Shown piece after piece: positions 33,929-42,940 of a DNA stretch of 64,000 bases. The stretch is taken from assembly GCA_016125265.1 (NCBI GenBank), contig WGMC01000020.1:1-64000 (forward strand), written 5' to 3'. The translations under genes were made by a program, and so were the position numbers. The stretch comes from Planctomycetaceae bacterium (GTDB lineage Bacteria; Planctomycetota; UBA1135; GCA-002686595). The notes beneath the pieces were generated by a model. The model saw nothing but the letters and a program-made list of their open reading frames with translations, did no database searches and had not been told where the DNA came from. How positions within the stretch are numbered: the first letter of the stretch is position 1; each line of letters starts with the position of its first letter.

Positions 33929-35872
33929 ATGAACGCGACCACACAGACACTGCCGTTCCAGGCCGAGGTGAAGGAACTCCTCGACCTGATGATCCACTCG
34001 CTCTACTCCCACAAGGAGATCTTCCTTCGCGAGCTGATCTCCAACGCCAGCGACGCGCTCGACAAGTTGCGTGTGGAGGGACTGAAGGACCCCCAGCTTT
34101 TCGAGGGGCAAGAATCGCTTTGGATCCGGCTCGAGCCGGATTCGGCGAAGCGCACGCTCGCCGTCATCGACTCCGGCATCGGCATGACACGCGAGGAAGT
34201 GATCGCCAACATCGGCACGATCGCCAGCTCGGGCACCCGCCGTTTCCTCAAGGAGATGAAGGACAAGCGCCAGCCCGGCGAGGAACTGCCCGGGCTGATC
34301 GGGCAGTTTGGCGTGGGGTTCTATTCGGCCTTCATGGTGGCGGACGAAGTTGTGCTCGAAACGCGCCGCGCGGGCCAAGCCAAGGGTGTGCGCTGGACGT
34401 CGCGCGGCGACGGCAGCTACACACTCGAAGAAATCGAACGCGAAGAGCGCGGCACGCGGGTGACGCTGCACTTGAAAGCCCTCGACGAGGAAGAAGCTGG
34501 CGCCAAGGACTTCACCGAGGAATGGGTGCTACGCGAGATCGTCAAACGCTATTCCGACTTCGTCGAGCACCCCGTGCAGATGGAAGTCGAGCGACTCGAG
34601 GCCAAGGAGGGCGACGAGGACGGCGAGCGCGAGAAGGTGACGAAACTCGAAACGCTCAACTCCATGCGACCCCTTTGGACGCGGCCGCGCGCCGAGATCA
34701 CGAAGGAAGAGCACGCCGAGTTCTACAAACACCTCGCGCACGACTGGGAGCCGCCGCTCGAAGCCGTGCACTTCAAGGCCGAGGGCACCCTCGAATACAC
34801 GGCGCTCCTCTACCTGCCCAAACGGCGCATGCCGGGCCTCTTCGACCCAGAAGCCGCGAAGAGCCGCGTCGCGCTCTACGTCAAGCGGGTTTTCATCACG
34901 GACTCCTCGGAAGAGCTGATCCCCGCGTGGCTGCGCTTCGTGCGCGGCCTCGTCGATTCCGCGGACCTGCCCCTCAACGTCAGCCGCGAAACGCTGCAGC
35001 ACGCGCGTCAACTGGGCCAGATCCAAAAGCGCATCGTCGGCAAGTTGCTGGAGACATTCCAGACGCTGCTGAAGGACCGTCGCGAGGACTACGAATCGTT
35101 CTTCGAGGCCTTTGGCCCCGTGCTGAAGGAAGGCCTCTGGTACGACGACACACGCCGCCAGGAACTGGCCGCCGTGTGCCTCTTCCGCACTTCGAAGGAC
35201 GGCTCGTTCACGACCCTCGCCGAGTACGTGGCGCGTGCGCCCGTCGGCCAGAAGGCGATCTACGTGCTGTCCGCACCGGACCTCGAATCCGCCAAACGTT
35301 CGCCGCACCTCGAAAGCTTCCGGAAGCGCGGCCAGGAGGTGCTGCTGCTCGTCGATCAGGTCGATGAGTTCGCGATGCAGCGTTTGACCGAGTTCGAGGG
35401 CAAACCGCTGCGTTCCGTTGCGAAGGGCGAACTGGAACTCGAGAACGCCGAGGACGCCAAGGCGGCGGTCGAAACGGCGACCAAGGAGCACGGCGCGCTG
35501 CTCGCCGCCGCGAAGGAAGAGCTGAGCGGCGAAGTGGGCGACGTGCGCTTCAGCGCGCGGCTCGTCGACTCCGCGGCGGTTCTGGTCAGCGAAGAGGGTG
35601 CCCTCGCGCCCCACGTGGAGCGCCTGATGCGCGAGTCGGGCCAATCGGCGTTCGCGCCGCCGCGCAAGGAGCGCATCCTCGAGCTCAACCCGAGCCACCC
35701 GCTGACGGCGCGCCTTTCGACCCTGGCCCAGGAGGACCGGGCGCGCTTCGGCGACTATCTCGACCTACTGCTCGGCCAGGCGCTGCTCGCGGAGGGTTCG
35801 CCCCTGCCGGACCCGAGCCGCTTCGCGTCCCTCGTGACGGGGCTCTTGGTGGGGGACAAGGCGAAGTCCTAG
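33929..35872 (+). CDS. htpG: Molecular chaperone HtpG (Hsp90)
   Basis: A 647-residue Hsp90 chaperone, an ATP-dependent cytosolic homodimer. The GHKL ATPase domain shows Glu35 and Asn39 in FLRELISNASDALDKLR, VIDSGIGMTREEVIANIG, GTIASSGTRRF and GQFGVGFYSAFMVADEV. The middle domain carries RVALYVKRVFITD and LNVSRETLQHARQLGQI (with the catalytic-loop Arg). The C-terminal dimerisation domain ends with NPSHPLTARL. The long open frame back to 33329 passes through repeats and is not coding; ATG 33929 gives the normal N-terminus. Length is typical. Confidence 0.96.
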   Translation: MNATTQTLPFQAEVKELLDLMIHSLYSHKEIFLRELISNASDALDKLRVEGLKDPQLFEGQESLWIRLEPDSAKRTLAVIDSGIGMTREEVIANIGTIASSGTRRFLKEMKDKRQPGEELPGLIGQFGVGFYSAFMVADEVVLETRRAGQAKGVRWTSRGDGSYTLEEIEREERGTRVTLHLKALDEEEAGAKDFTEEWVLREIVKRYSDFVEHPVQMEVERLEAKEGDEDGEREKVTKLETLNSMRPLWTRPRAEITKEEHAEFYKHLAHDWEPPLEAVHFKAEGTLEYTALLYLPKRRMPGLFDPEAAKSRVALYVKRVFITDSSEELIPAWLRFVRGLVDSADLPLNVSRETLQHARQLGQIQKRIVGKLLETFQTLLKDRREDYESFFEAFGPVLKEGLWYDDTRRQELAAVCLFRTSKDGSFTTLAEYVARAPVGQKAIYVLSAPDLESAKRSPHLESFRKRGQEVLLLVDQVDEFAMQRLTEFEGKPLRSVAKGELELENAEDAKAAVETATKEHGALLAAAKEELSGEVGDVRFSARLVDSAAVLVSEEGALAPHVERLMRESGQSAFAPPRKERILELNPSHPLTARLSTLAQEDRARFGDYLDLLLGQALLAEGSPLPDPSRFASLVTGLLVGDKAKS

Positions 35873-35916
35873 GACCCCGATCTTCGGCTGGCGCGGGTAC
35901 GCTCGGGGCAACCCCC

Positions 35917-37143
35917 ATGTCCACCCCGATCCACGCCCTGTTGTTTGTCGCCGCCCTGGTGCCGTGCGCCGGGGCGGCGCCCCAGACCCTGATCGCCTAC
36001 GACAGCCAAGCCCGGGTGCTGCGGGAGTTCGCCGGGCCACCGGTGGGCCCCTGCCTGTTGCCCGCGGGGCCGCTCGTTTCGGTTTCGCCCCTGCTCGGCC
36101 CGGGCCTCGGCAACTGCGCCCTTCCCGCCGCCGTGCAGGCACCGCCGCTCGGCATCGAAGGCGATGTCGCCGTCGACCGACTGCGCGACATCGTCTACGT
36201 GACCGATGGCACACGCGTCGCGCGAGTGTCGGGCGCGGGGGTGTTCCTCGACAGCTTCCTGTCGCCGATGCCGGCGCTGACCGGACTCGGTTTCGACGGC
36301 GCGAGCGGGCGCCTCTGGGTCACCGACGGCGACTTCGCCGCACCGCTCGTGCCACCCGCGCTGCCCGCGTGCGCCGCGTCCACGCCGCCGCTCGCCGCCG
36401 CGCCGTTCCTCCTGCCGCTGCCGCTATTGCCGGCCACTGGCCTCGACGTGGACCCATTCGACGGCAGTCTCTTCGTCACCGATGCGATCGGCGGTGTCAC
36501 GCAGGTGCTGAAGACCGGCCTCGTCGGACCGAGGGGCACGTGGAGCGCCGCGGCGTGCGGCTTGGGATCGATCCTAGCGGACGTCGCGGTGGACGGATCG
36601 GCCCTCGGACAGCTCGGCGCGCACTACGTCACCGACGGCAAGCGTGTGGCCTACATCCTGCCGGGCGGTACACCGGCGCCCAGCACCTGGTACACCCCGA
36701 CCCCGTGCTTCGAACTGGTGGTGGGCGGCGCCGCGGGCCTCGGATTCGCCGGGCGGCCGTTGCCCTTCGGCGCGCCCAGTGCGAACAACTTCGGTGTGCT
36801 CGGCCCGCGCCTCGAGGCGGTCGGCCAGGCGGTGCTCGGCAACGGGGCGTTTGTGCTGCGCGCGAGCGGCGGCCCGCCCGTCGGTGTGTTCGTGCTGTGG
36901 ACCAGTCCCGCCGCGAACTGCCCGCCCATTCCCGTGACCGCCGCCATCGCGATCCACCTCGGTCTCTCGAGCCCCACGCTGCTGGCCAGCGCACCTGCCC
37001 CGGGCGGTGCCGTGGCCCTGGCGGCCCCCCTGGCGCCGGTCGGGCCGGTGCCCCTGACGCTGTTCCTGCAGGGCTTTTTCCTGGATGGAGTCGGCGGGCT
37101 GCGCTCGACCAACGGCATGGCGCTCTCACTCGCGCGGCCCTGA
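35917..37143 (+). CDS. Secreted beta-propeller-like protein, unknown function
   Basis: A 408-residue protein with a signal peptide (HALLFVAALVPCAGAAPQ). The middle has NHL/YVTN-like strands with repeated VYVTDGTRVARVSG, LWVTDGDF, LFVTDAIGG and HYVTDGKRVAYIL. A C-terminal beta domain ends LQGFFLDGVGGLRSTNGMALSLARP, a style I associate with families of secreted planctomycete proteins. No catalytic motif. The gene starts 44 bases after htpG but is unlikely to share its role. Confidence 0.65.
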   Translation: MSTPIHALLFVAALVPCAGAAPQTLIAYDSQARVLREFAGPPVGPCLLPAGPLVSVSPLLGPGLGNCALPAAVQAPPLGIEGDVAVDRLRDIVYVTDGTRVARVSGAGVFLDSFLSPMPALTGLGFDGASGRLWVTDGDFAAPLVPPALPACAASTPPLAAAPFLLPLPLLPATGLDVDPFDGSLFVTDAIGGVTQVLKTGLVGPRGTWSAAACGLGSILADVAVDGSALGQLGAHYVTDGKRVAYILPGGTPAPSTWYTPTPCFELVVGGAAGLGFAGRPLPFGAPSANNFGVLGPRLEAVGQAVLGNGAFVLRASGGPPVGVFVLWTSPAANCPPIPVTAAIAIHLGLSSPTLLASAPAPGGAVALAAPLAPVGPVPLTLFLQGFFLDGVGGLRSTNGMALSLARP

Positions 37144-37251
37144 TTGGGCCCCGTCTTCGGCGCGCAACCGGCGCCCGTGACGAAGGGGTGACCCTCCGAA
37201 TCCCGAAGCTGTCGGTACGCTTCGTACGGGTCGCGGGCTAGAGACGCTTCG

Positions 37252-38139
37252 GTGGCCTGTCCGATGAGCTGCTTCCCCCAAAGATCGAGGCGCGTGGGCG
37301 CCGGGTTGTGGTGTCTGGGCTTGGCCCTTGCGCTGGCAGGGCCCGCGTCCGCCTTCCAGGCGCCCCCGCCGCGCCCCCGTCCCGCGCCGAAACCGGTGGT
37401 GGTGGAGCCAGAGCCCGCGCCGGGCGCAGCGCTTCCCGGCCGCGTGTCGGCGGATGGGCCGCAGCGCCTGGCCGCGTTCGCGGCCGCGAAAGCCACGCTC
37501 CCGTTCGAAGTGCGCCGCGGCGACGAGCGCCTGGGCGCGGCGGAGTTCGGCCTCCGGCGGGCCGAGTTCGGCGGGGCACCGGCCCTCGAAGTGCGCACCG
37601 TGCGCCGGTCCGAGGACGCGCGCGCCGCGGTGGTGGAGGAGGTGGTGGGGCTCTACCGCTTCGATCCGTTCTTGGAGCCGCTCCTCGTGTCGCGCACATT
37701 GACCACGCGGTTCGGGGCGAACGAGCCCACGGTGGAACGCCAGCGTCTGGTCGCCGATGGGCGGCGGCTCGCGGTGTCCGACCAGGGCAACGCCGCCACT
37801 CCGGCGGAGCTGTGGCGTTCGCAGCGCCCCCTGGTCACGGACAACTCGATCTTCGCGTTTGCGCTCGCGATGGAGCGCACGGAGGGCGGCACGCTGGAGG
37901 TCGACTACCTCTCGACGGCGCCGAAGCTCGACATCGTGCGCGGGGCACGCCTCGTCGTGGGGCCCACACGCGCCACACCCGACGGCGCGAGCAAACTGAC
38001 ATCCATCGAACTGCTCGCCCCGCCCGCCGAGGGCGCTGCACCGGAGCGGCTCTGGCGCGCCTTGGTAGACCAACGCGATCGATTCCACTCGATCCAACTG
38101 GGTGCCAGAGGCCCCGAACTCGTGCCGCAAACGCCCTGA
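37252..38139 (+). CDS. Secreted protein, unknown function
   Basis: A 295-residue protein (291 if it starts at ATG 37264). A signal peptide (GAGLWCLGLALALAGPASAFQ) is followed by a Pro-rich linker and a predominantly beta-strand domain (LPFEVRRGDERLGAAEF, RTVRRSEDARAAVVEEVVGLYRFDPFLEPLLVSRT). I recognise no family. The GTG at 37252 and the ATG at 37264 are both plausible; the ATG leaves a better-sized signal peptide. Confidence 0.6.
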   Translation: MACPMSCFPQRSRRVGAGLWCLGLALALAGPASAFQAPPPRPRPAPKPVVVEPEPAPGAALPGRVSADGPQRLAAFAAAKATLPFEVRRGDERLGAAEFGLRRAEFGGAPALEVRTVRRSEDARAAVVEEVVGLYRFDPFLEPLLVSRTLTTRFGANEPTVERQRLVADGRRLAVSDQGNAATPAELWRSQRPLVTDNSIFAFALAMERTEGGTLEVDYLSTAPKLDIVRGARLVVGPTRATPDGASKLTSIELLAPPAEGAAPERLWRALVDQRDRFHSIQLGARGPELVPQTP

Positions 38140-38369
38140 GGCGATCGGTAGCGGGCTGCACGATCGAGACGGCGGATTGTGCAAACGTCCGCGCGCCGCG
38201 CCGGAAGTGGGCCCCTGTGGGCCGTAAGGGCGAGTTCCCGGTAGCGCACTGGTACGGCACGGTACTTGCCGAACCAGTCCAGAGGGCAGGGCTACGCCCT
38301 CGAACCCATGTGGTGCGCAACGTTGCAGCCACGCTGCCAAGATTCGCCGCACGTCGGCTCACAGATCCC
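38140..38369 (+). other. Leader region of the coiled-coil lipoprotein gene
   Basis: A non-coding stretch of 230 bases. It contains a short hairpin GAGGGC-N8-GCCCTC (38282-38301) with an alternative AGGGC-TAC-GCCCT pairing. No promoter hexamers or known riboswitch pattern are evident. Confidence 0.35.
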
Positions 38370-39077
38370 ATGAGAACCTTAGCTGCACTTTCCCTTCTGG
38401 CGTTGGTTACCGCAGGTTGCCAATCCCATCGCTACACCGAAAACATCTACCCCTCCGGAACACCGACGGTCGCGGACGAACTGTTCGTGCTCGTCCCCGA
38501 GGGCAGTCGAAAATCGATCATCGAGGCCCGCACCGAACGGCTTCGCATGCAAGATGCCGTCGCCGTTGCCGAGCGCGACCTCAAACTGGAGCGCCAGCGG
38601 CTCGAAGTTGCCAAGGTCGAGGCCGAGCAAACCGCCACGGGCATGACCGCGGCGCGCCGCTCGTTGGAAGTTGCCGAGAAGAGCGCGGAAGGGCGCCGCG
38701 AGGCGGATATGGACGAGGCCGCGGCGCAGATCGACCGCGCGCGCGCTCGGTGGCACGAGGCGCGCATGAACGTCGCCTTCCACGAGTCCCGCATCGCCCA
38801 GTTGGAGGACGAACTCGAACTGGCCAAGCTGCGTGTGGACTTGGCGGATGCCAGGGTCGAACTGGACAAGGCGAAGGCCGTCGCCAAGCTGGACCGCCCG
38901 GAGGCCGAGAACATCGCGATCGGCGATTTCGAGGCCAACGTGGAAGAGCACGAGACCCGCATCGCCATCGCCGAGATCGACGCCAAGGCGTGGGAAGAGA
39001 AGATGGAACTGCGCCGCGAAGCCATCGAAGCGAGCGCCGCCCGGTTCGAGGACGTGCGCTCGAACACCAAAGACTGA
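38370..39077 (+). CDS. Coiled-coil lipoprotein
   Basis: A 235-residue protein with lipobox LALVTAGC (Cys17). Nearly the whole mature protein (about residues 50-230) is a charged Ala/Glu/Arg-rich coiled coil (RTERLRMQDAVAVAERDLKL, ARVELDKAKAVAKLDRPEAE). It probably forms a rod linking the membrane to another envelope layer, or partners an efflux or secretion apparatus; no such apparatus is adjacent. A clear intrinsic terminator follows at 39129. Confidence 0.75.
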   Translation: MRTLAALSLLALVTAGCQSHRYTENIYPSGTPTVADELFVLVPEGSRKSIIEARTERLRMQDAVAVAERDLKLERQRLEVAKVEAEQTATGMTAARRSLEVAEKSAEGRREADMDEAAAQIDRARARWHEARMNVAFHESRIAQLEDELELAKLRVDLADARVELDKAKAVAKLDRPEAENIAIGDFEANVEEHETRIAIAEIDAKAWEEKMELRREAIEASAARFEDVRSNTKD

Positions 39078-39089
39078 TGCACGCAAATC

Positions 39090-39111
39090 CCGTCCGCGCA
39101 AAAGCGGACGG
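39090..39111 (+). terminator. Short 3' hairpin
   Basis: A perfect 8-bp stem CCGTCCGC-GCAAAA-GCGGACGG, 13 bases after the lipoprotein stop, ahead of the main terminator. It may stabilise the transcript end. Confidence 0.5.
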
Positions 39112-39128
39112 ACCGCTGCTCATGCATC

Positions 39129-39160
39129 GGCCAGTGCTTTCGGGCGCTGGCCTTTTTCTT
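39129..39160 (+). terminator. Intrinsic terminator
   Basis: GGCCAGTGC pairs with GCGCTGGCC (one wobble) around TTTCGG and is followed by TTTTTCTT. This is the only hairpin in the window with a proper T tract. It ends the lipoprotein transcript just before the convergent glycosyltransferase gene. Confidence 0.85.
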
Positions 39161-39172
39161 CGTGCGTGAGCC

Positions 39173-40186
39173 TCAGACGCCCTTTCTCACCACGCCGTCG
39201 AACCACTTCCAGAAGCCGCTCTCCTGCGTCTTCCAGTGGCTGCGGGCCCCGAGGAACTGGGCGGCCGCTTCGGCGAAGGTGTAGACGTCGGCGTAGCGCT
39301 TCCAGCGCCACTTGTCGAAGCTCGAAAGCTCGTTTTGGCTGTCGAGCATTTCAGCGTAGTACTTGCGCTGGGGATTCCAGCCGTCGCGCACGTGTTTCCA
39401 CGTCGGCACGGTGCGCACGCCGAACAGCGTGTGCAGGTTGCGGTGGTCGCAGTAGAGGCGCTTGAACTCGCGTTTGATCGAGATGCGGTGGCTGTGTTCG
39501 ACCCGCGCGTTCGGTTCGAACGCGATCACACCGCCCGCAAGCAGGATTGCCTTGGCCCAGGACACGTCCTCGCCGAACGGGGCGGCGGGGAAGTTCTGGC
39601 GCTCCCAGGAGCTGCGCCGCACGCTGGAGGCCACGTTGTCGAAGGCACACGCGAAGAGCCGCGGCAGGGGGTCGAGGGCCTCGTACTTCGCCTGGGACGC
39701 GGCGGCGTCGCCGGGCGCGAAGGATTGCAGCACCTTCTCCTCGCGGCTCGCGCTCCAGCGCCGCAGCCGTTCGGCCAAAAGCGGATCGCAGTCGGGTTGG
39801 GGGAACTGGCGCGCGTAGGCGCCGTCCACCTGCGGGTCCTCGTAGGCGCTGACCAAGGAACGCACGTAGTGGCGGTCCATGGGCACGGCGTCCTGGGTCA
39901 GGAGCAGCACGATGGAGCCGCTCGAGAGGCTTATGGCGAGGTTGCGCGTCGCGCCGTGGTTGAACTCCGACTGGGGGATCGAGTGCACCAGGGCCCCCGC
40001 CTTCCTCGAGAGTTCGGGCGTGCCGTCGCGCGACCCCGAATCGACGGTCACCAGTTGGAATCCGCCCTCGATGTCTTGGTTGGAGAGGGCCTCCAGCACT
40101 TGGGCGTAGCGGGGCCCGCCGTTCCAGGTGGGGATCACCATGGAGACGGGCCTGGGTTCGGCGGTGATCGCGCTCTTCGTTGCCAT
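39173..40186 (-). CDS. Family 2 glycosyltransferase (rhamnosyltransferase-like)
   Basis: A 337-residue GT-A enzyme. VSMVIPTWNGGPRYAQVLEAL begins the nucleotide-binding fold, VDSGSRDGT carries the first Asp, and FNHGATRNLA with LLLTQDAVP supplies the DxD-like metal site. The C-terminal part has FGEDVSWAKAILLAGG and VEHSHRIS. Its look is that of rhamnosyl- or related transferases acting on surface polysaccharide. It follows the FAD enzyme gene by three bases on the same strand, so they form a two-gene operon. The acceptor is unknown. Confidence 0.88.
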   Translation of the reverse strand: MATKSAITAEPRPVSMVIPTWNGGPRYAQVLEALSNQDIEGGFQLVTVDSGSRDGTPELSRKAGALVHSIPQSEFNHGATRNLAISLSSGSIVLLLTQDAVPMDRHYVRSLVSAYEDPQVDGAYARQFPQPDCDPLLAERLRRWSASREEKVLQSFAPGDAAASQAKYEALDPLPRLFACAFDNVASSVRRSSWERQNFPAAPFGEDVSWAKAILLAGGVIAFEPNARVEHSHRISIKREFKRLYCDHRNLHTLFGVRTVPTWKHVRDGWNPQRKYYAEMLDSQNELSSFDKWRWKRYADVYTFAEAAAQFLGARSHWKTQESGFWKWFDGVVRKGV

Positions 40187-40189
40187 GCT

Positions 40190-41518
40190 TCAGCTCGCTC
40201 CGAGGGCTTCCTTCGCGAGGCGTCCGGCGAGCTCGCGCGCCGCGATCACACACTGGTCCGAGTTGTGGTAGTCGTAGCGGCCAAAACGCCCGAGTGGCTC
40301 GATGCCGTTGGCTTCGAGCCACTCGATTCCGCGGCGCTTGCGTTCGGCGAAAGTCGCGTCGTAGACGATGTACGCAAAGCGCGACGACGCGCGGTCGGAG
40401 AACAGCACCTCGTCGCGTCGCACCAGGCCCGCGTGCACCAGGCCCGCGAGGACCTCCTCCTCGAGTCGTCCGTCGGGATAGGGCTCGCCGCCGGGGCTCG
40501 TGACCTCGCACATCAACGAGGTTTTGCCCTCGGGTGCGTTGCCCGGCGAGTAGTTCGACATGTATGTCACGCGGTTCGCGGGGCCCTGTTCGTGGTGGGG
40601 GAGGTAGACCCACGACAGCTCCGGGTGCACCGGCCGGTTCAACGCGTAGAGGATGCAGGTGATCGAGTTGTACGCGAGGCCGCGCAGGCCCTCGGCCACG
40701 TCCTGCGGCATGCCCTCGACGATGCGCGGCAGGAGGTTGAGCGGCACCGTGCTGACGACGCGGTCGAAGCTCTCCCCGTCGACGTTCCAGCCGGATTTCG
40801 TGCGCACCAAAGATTGCACGGGGGTCGCGAGGCGCACCCGGTCGCGCAGTGTGTGGTAGAGCGCGTCCGTGATCGCCTGGAAGCCGCCCTTCTTCGGGTA
40901 GTAGAAAATCGACTGGTGCACGTAGCCCTCGGTGCGGATGCCGATGGACGCGCGCAGCACGTCGTCGATCGGCGCGTCGGGCACACGGCCCGCGACCCAG
41001 TCGCTGGTCAGCTCTTGGAGCGGCCGCTTCCAGATCTTCTCGTTGTAGGGGTTCATGAAGTGCTCGGCGATGCCCTCGCCGAAGCGCCATCGAACCCAGG
41101 ACAAAAAGTCGGCCGGAGCCTTCGAACCGTGCGCCAAGCGCTGGTGCCAGGCTTCCACGTAGCCCTTCAGGCACTCGAAGTTGGCCTGGTCCGGCAGGTC
41201 CCCGAGGCCGTTCTCGAAGGGGTAGTGCACCCAGCGGTCGCCGAAGCGGATCTTGGTCTCGCGGCGGCGTTCCACGAAGGCCTCCTCGCCGCCCGTCTGT
41301 CCCTTCATCCAGTCCATCGCCGGGCGGTCCTTGCTGAACAGGATGTGCCCCCCGGCCACGTCGTACGTGAAACCGTCGACGGTTTTGGAGCCGCAGAGGC
41401 CACCGGCCACGGGCGCCGCTTCGAACAGCGAGAGGTCCGCGCGGGGCACACCGGCCTCCACGAGGAACTGGGCCAGGGCCAGGCCGGACACGCCGGCTCC
41501 GAGGATCGCGATTTTCAA
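40190..41518 (-). CDS. FAD-dependent oxidoreductase, UDP-galactopyranose-mutase-like
   Basis: A 442-residue flavoprotein. KIAILGAGVSGLALAQFL is the dinucleotide-binding motif, followed by GGLCGSKTVDGFTYDVAGGHILFSKD. FMNPYNEKIWKRPLQELTSDWVAGRVP and the C-terminal GIEPLGRFGRYDYHNSDQCVIAA resemble UDP-galactopyranose mutase and related amine-oxidase-fold enzymes found in polysaccharide clusters. The most likely role is sugar-nucleotide isomerisation or oxidation feeding the adjacent GT2; protoporphyrinogen-oxidase-like activity is less likely. The only codon at the right place before the Rossmann motif is TTG 41518, so the start is inferred. Confidence 0.75.
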   Translation of the reverse strand: MKIAILGAGVSGLALAQFLVEAGVPRADLSLFEAAPVAGGLCGSKTVDGFTYDVAGGHILFSKDRPAMDWMKGQTGGEEAFVERRRETKIRFGDRWVHYPFENGLGDLPDQANFECLKGYVEAWHQRLAHGSKAPADFLSWVRWRFGEGIAEHFMNPYNEKIWKRPLQELTSDWVAGRVPDAPIDDVLRASIGIRTEGYVHQSIFYYPKKGGFQAITDALYHTLRDRVRLATPVQSLVRTKSGWNVDGESFDRVVSTVPLNLLPRIVEGMPQDVAEGLRGLAYNSITCILYALNRPVHPELSWVYLPHHEQGPANRVTYMSNYSPGNAPEGKTSLMCEVTSPGGEPYPDGRLEEEVLAGLVHAGLVRRDEVLFSDRASSRFAYIVYDATFAERKRRGIEWLEANGIEPLGRFGRYDYHNSDQCVIAARELAGRLAKEALGAS

Positions 41519-41677
41519 GCGAAGGGGGGAGGGGGAAATCGAGCCCCAAAGGGCGGGCCGCTGGGGCGCGCAGGATACGCGACGACCCCGCCGCCGGTAC
41601 CCGCGCACTTTGGCCTTTGGGCAGCATCGGAGGCGGGGCCCCGCCCGGTACCGGGTGTCGGTACCCTGGACCCCACC

Positions 41678-42727
41678 ATGGGAGCTTTCGAAGCCCTTCT
41701 CGACCTCGAGCTCCAAATCGACGGCTACGCGCTGGAGCCGCTGGAGAAGGTCGTGGCGAGCGGCTACCACCGGCGCACCACCTTGGTGCGGCTCCGGGGC
41801 GGAGGTGTGGGCGGTGTGGGCGAAGAGTTGGCCTACGACGCCGAGGACCAGGAGCGCTTCCAGGCCGCCGGTCCGCGCTTGCCCCTGGCCGGCCGCTTCA
41901 CCGTTGGGTCCTTCTCGGCGCGCTTGGACGAGCTCGACTTGACCACGGGTCCGCCGACCCAGGCTGCCTACCGCGAGTACCGCCGGTGGGCCTTCGAGAG
42001 CGCCGCCCTCGACCTGGCGCTGGCCCAGGCCGGCCGCAGCTTGCCTAAGGTGCTGGGGCGCGAGGCGCGGCCGATGCGCTTCGCCATCTCGATGGGCCTC
42101 GGCGAGCCGCCGGACACGGCGCGCCTCCGCCGCCTGATCGAGCTCCGCCCGGAGGCGCGCTTCAAGCTGGACGCGGCGCCCTCCTGGGGCGTCGAGCTGC
42201 TCGAAGAGCTCGCGGAGCTCGACCGCGTGGACGTGGTCGACTTCAAGGGCGCGTACAAGGGCACCGTCGTCGACCAGCCCGCCGACCCGGCGCTCTACGA
42301 ACGTGTGCTCGCGCACCTGCCCAACGCGTGGCTGGAGGACCCCCACGACCACCCCGAAGTCGACGCGCTCCTCGCGGGCCATTGGTCGCATGTCGCGTGG
42401 GATGCGCCGATCCACTCCCTGGCCGACGTGCACACACGCGTCGGTCGGTTCGGCGCACTCAACGTCAAACCCTCACGCCTCGGCAGCTTGGTCGCACTCG
42501 GCGAGCTCTACGACCACGCCCGAGCCCACGGTATCCCGCTGTACGCCGGCGGCCAGTTCGAGCTCGGCCCCGGCCGCCTCCAAGCCCAGTTGCTCGCCGC
42601 GCTCTTCCACCCCGACGCCCCGAACGACCTCGCCCCCGTCGCCTACCACGACGCCGACCCGGGCGCCGGCGCCCCCGCTTCGCCCCTAGCCGTCAGCGCG
42701 TTCGAGCGGGCCTTCGGGCAGGGCTGA
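41678..42727 (+). CDS. Enolase-superfamily enzyme (muconate-lactonizing/MenC-like fold)
   Basis: A 349-residue protein with a capping domain followed by a TIM barrel. Likely active-site residues are the Lys in RFKLDAAPSW, the metal ligands in VVDFKGAYKG, LEDPHDHPE and WDAPIHSLAD, and the second Lys in LNVKPSRLG. Enolase-superfamily members include o-succinylbenzoate synthase, but this genome uses the futalosine route (mqnC/mqnE at 9107-11697), so MenC activity is unlikely. A dipeptide epimerase or sugar-acid dehydratase is possible. ATG 41678 follows a GC-rich leader; the enormous open frame upstream is antisense noise. Confidence 0.75.
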   Translation: MGAFEALLDLELQIDGYALEPLEKVVASGYHRRTTLVRLRGGGVGGVGEELAYDAEDQERFQAAGPRLPLAGRFTVGSFSARLDELDLTTGPPTQAAYREYRRWAFESAALDLALAQAGRSLPKVLGREARPMRFAISMGLGEPPDTARLRRLIELRPEARFKLDAAPSWGVELLEELAELDRVDVVDFKGAYKGTVVDQPADPALYERVLAHLPNAWLEDPHDHPEVDALLAGHWSHVAWDAPIHSLADVHTRVGRFGALNVKPSRLGSLVALGELYDHARAHGIPLYAGGQFELGPGRLQAQLLAALFHPDAPNDLAPVAYHDADPGAGAPASPLAVSAFERAFGQG

Positions 42728-42737
42728 CGCGCACCTC

Positions 42738-42857
42738 GTGACGCTGCGTGCGGCACTCGCCTCGGGCCTCGATCAGGCCGACCGCGGTGAGCTGCTCGAT
42801 GGTCCGAATGTCCTCGAGGAGATGCGCGAGATCCTGCGCGCGAGAGGCAACGCGAGC
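42738..42857 (+). pseudogene. Possible ParD-type antitoxin remnant
   Basis: Forty codons from GTG 42738 (RAALASGLDQADRGELLDG, then VLEEMREILRARG) look like the C-terminal toxin-binding half of ParD antitoxins. The ribbon-helix-helix DNA-binding half is missing because the upstream gene ends ten bases before. No ParE toxin gene is next to it. Could be chance similarity. Confidence 0.3.
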
Positions 42858-42940
42858 CAGGAACGGTCGCCGGCTACCGACGAGCGGGAGACTTGGGCTC
42901 GTTGGATCGGAAACCTGACCATCGACCCGGGCTTGGTGGC

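Noticed and set aside
37144..37251. Minus-strand peptide resembling coding sequence between two secreted-protein genes
   Set aside because: No start, ribosome-binding site or domain; it is part of an antisense frame spanning neighbouring genes.
38140..38369. Possible tRNA-like or riboswitch structure in the leader
   Set aside because: There is a short hairpin and a T-loop-like stretch, but no cloverleaf pairing or known aptamer core.
39236..41677. Very long plus-strand frame upstream of the enolase-like gene
   Set aside because: It is antisense to the GT2 and FAD genes, both of which have clear family motifs.
41678..42727. Naming this gene menC
   Set aside because: The futalosine genes mqnC and mqnE in the same window make o-succinylbenzoate synthesis unlikely; only the superfamily can be supported.
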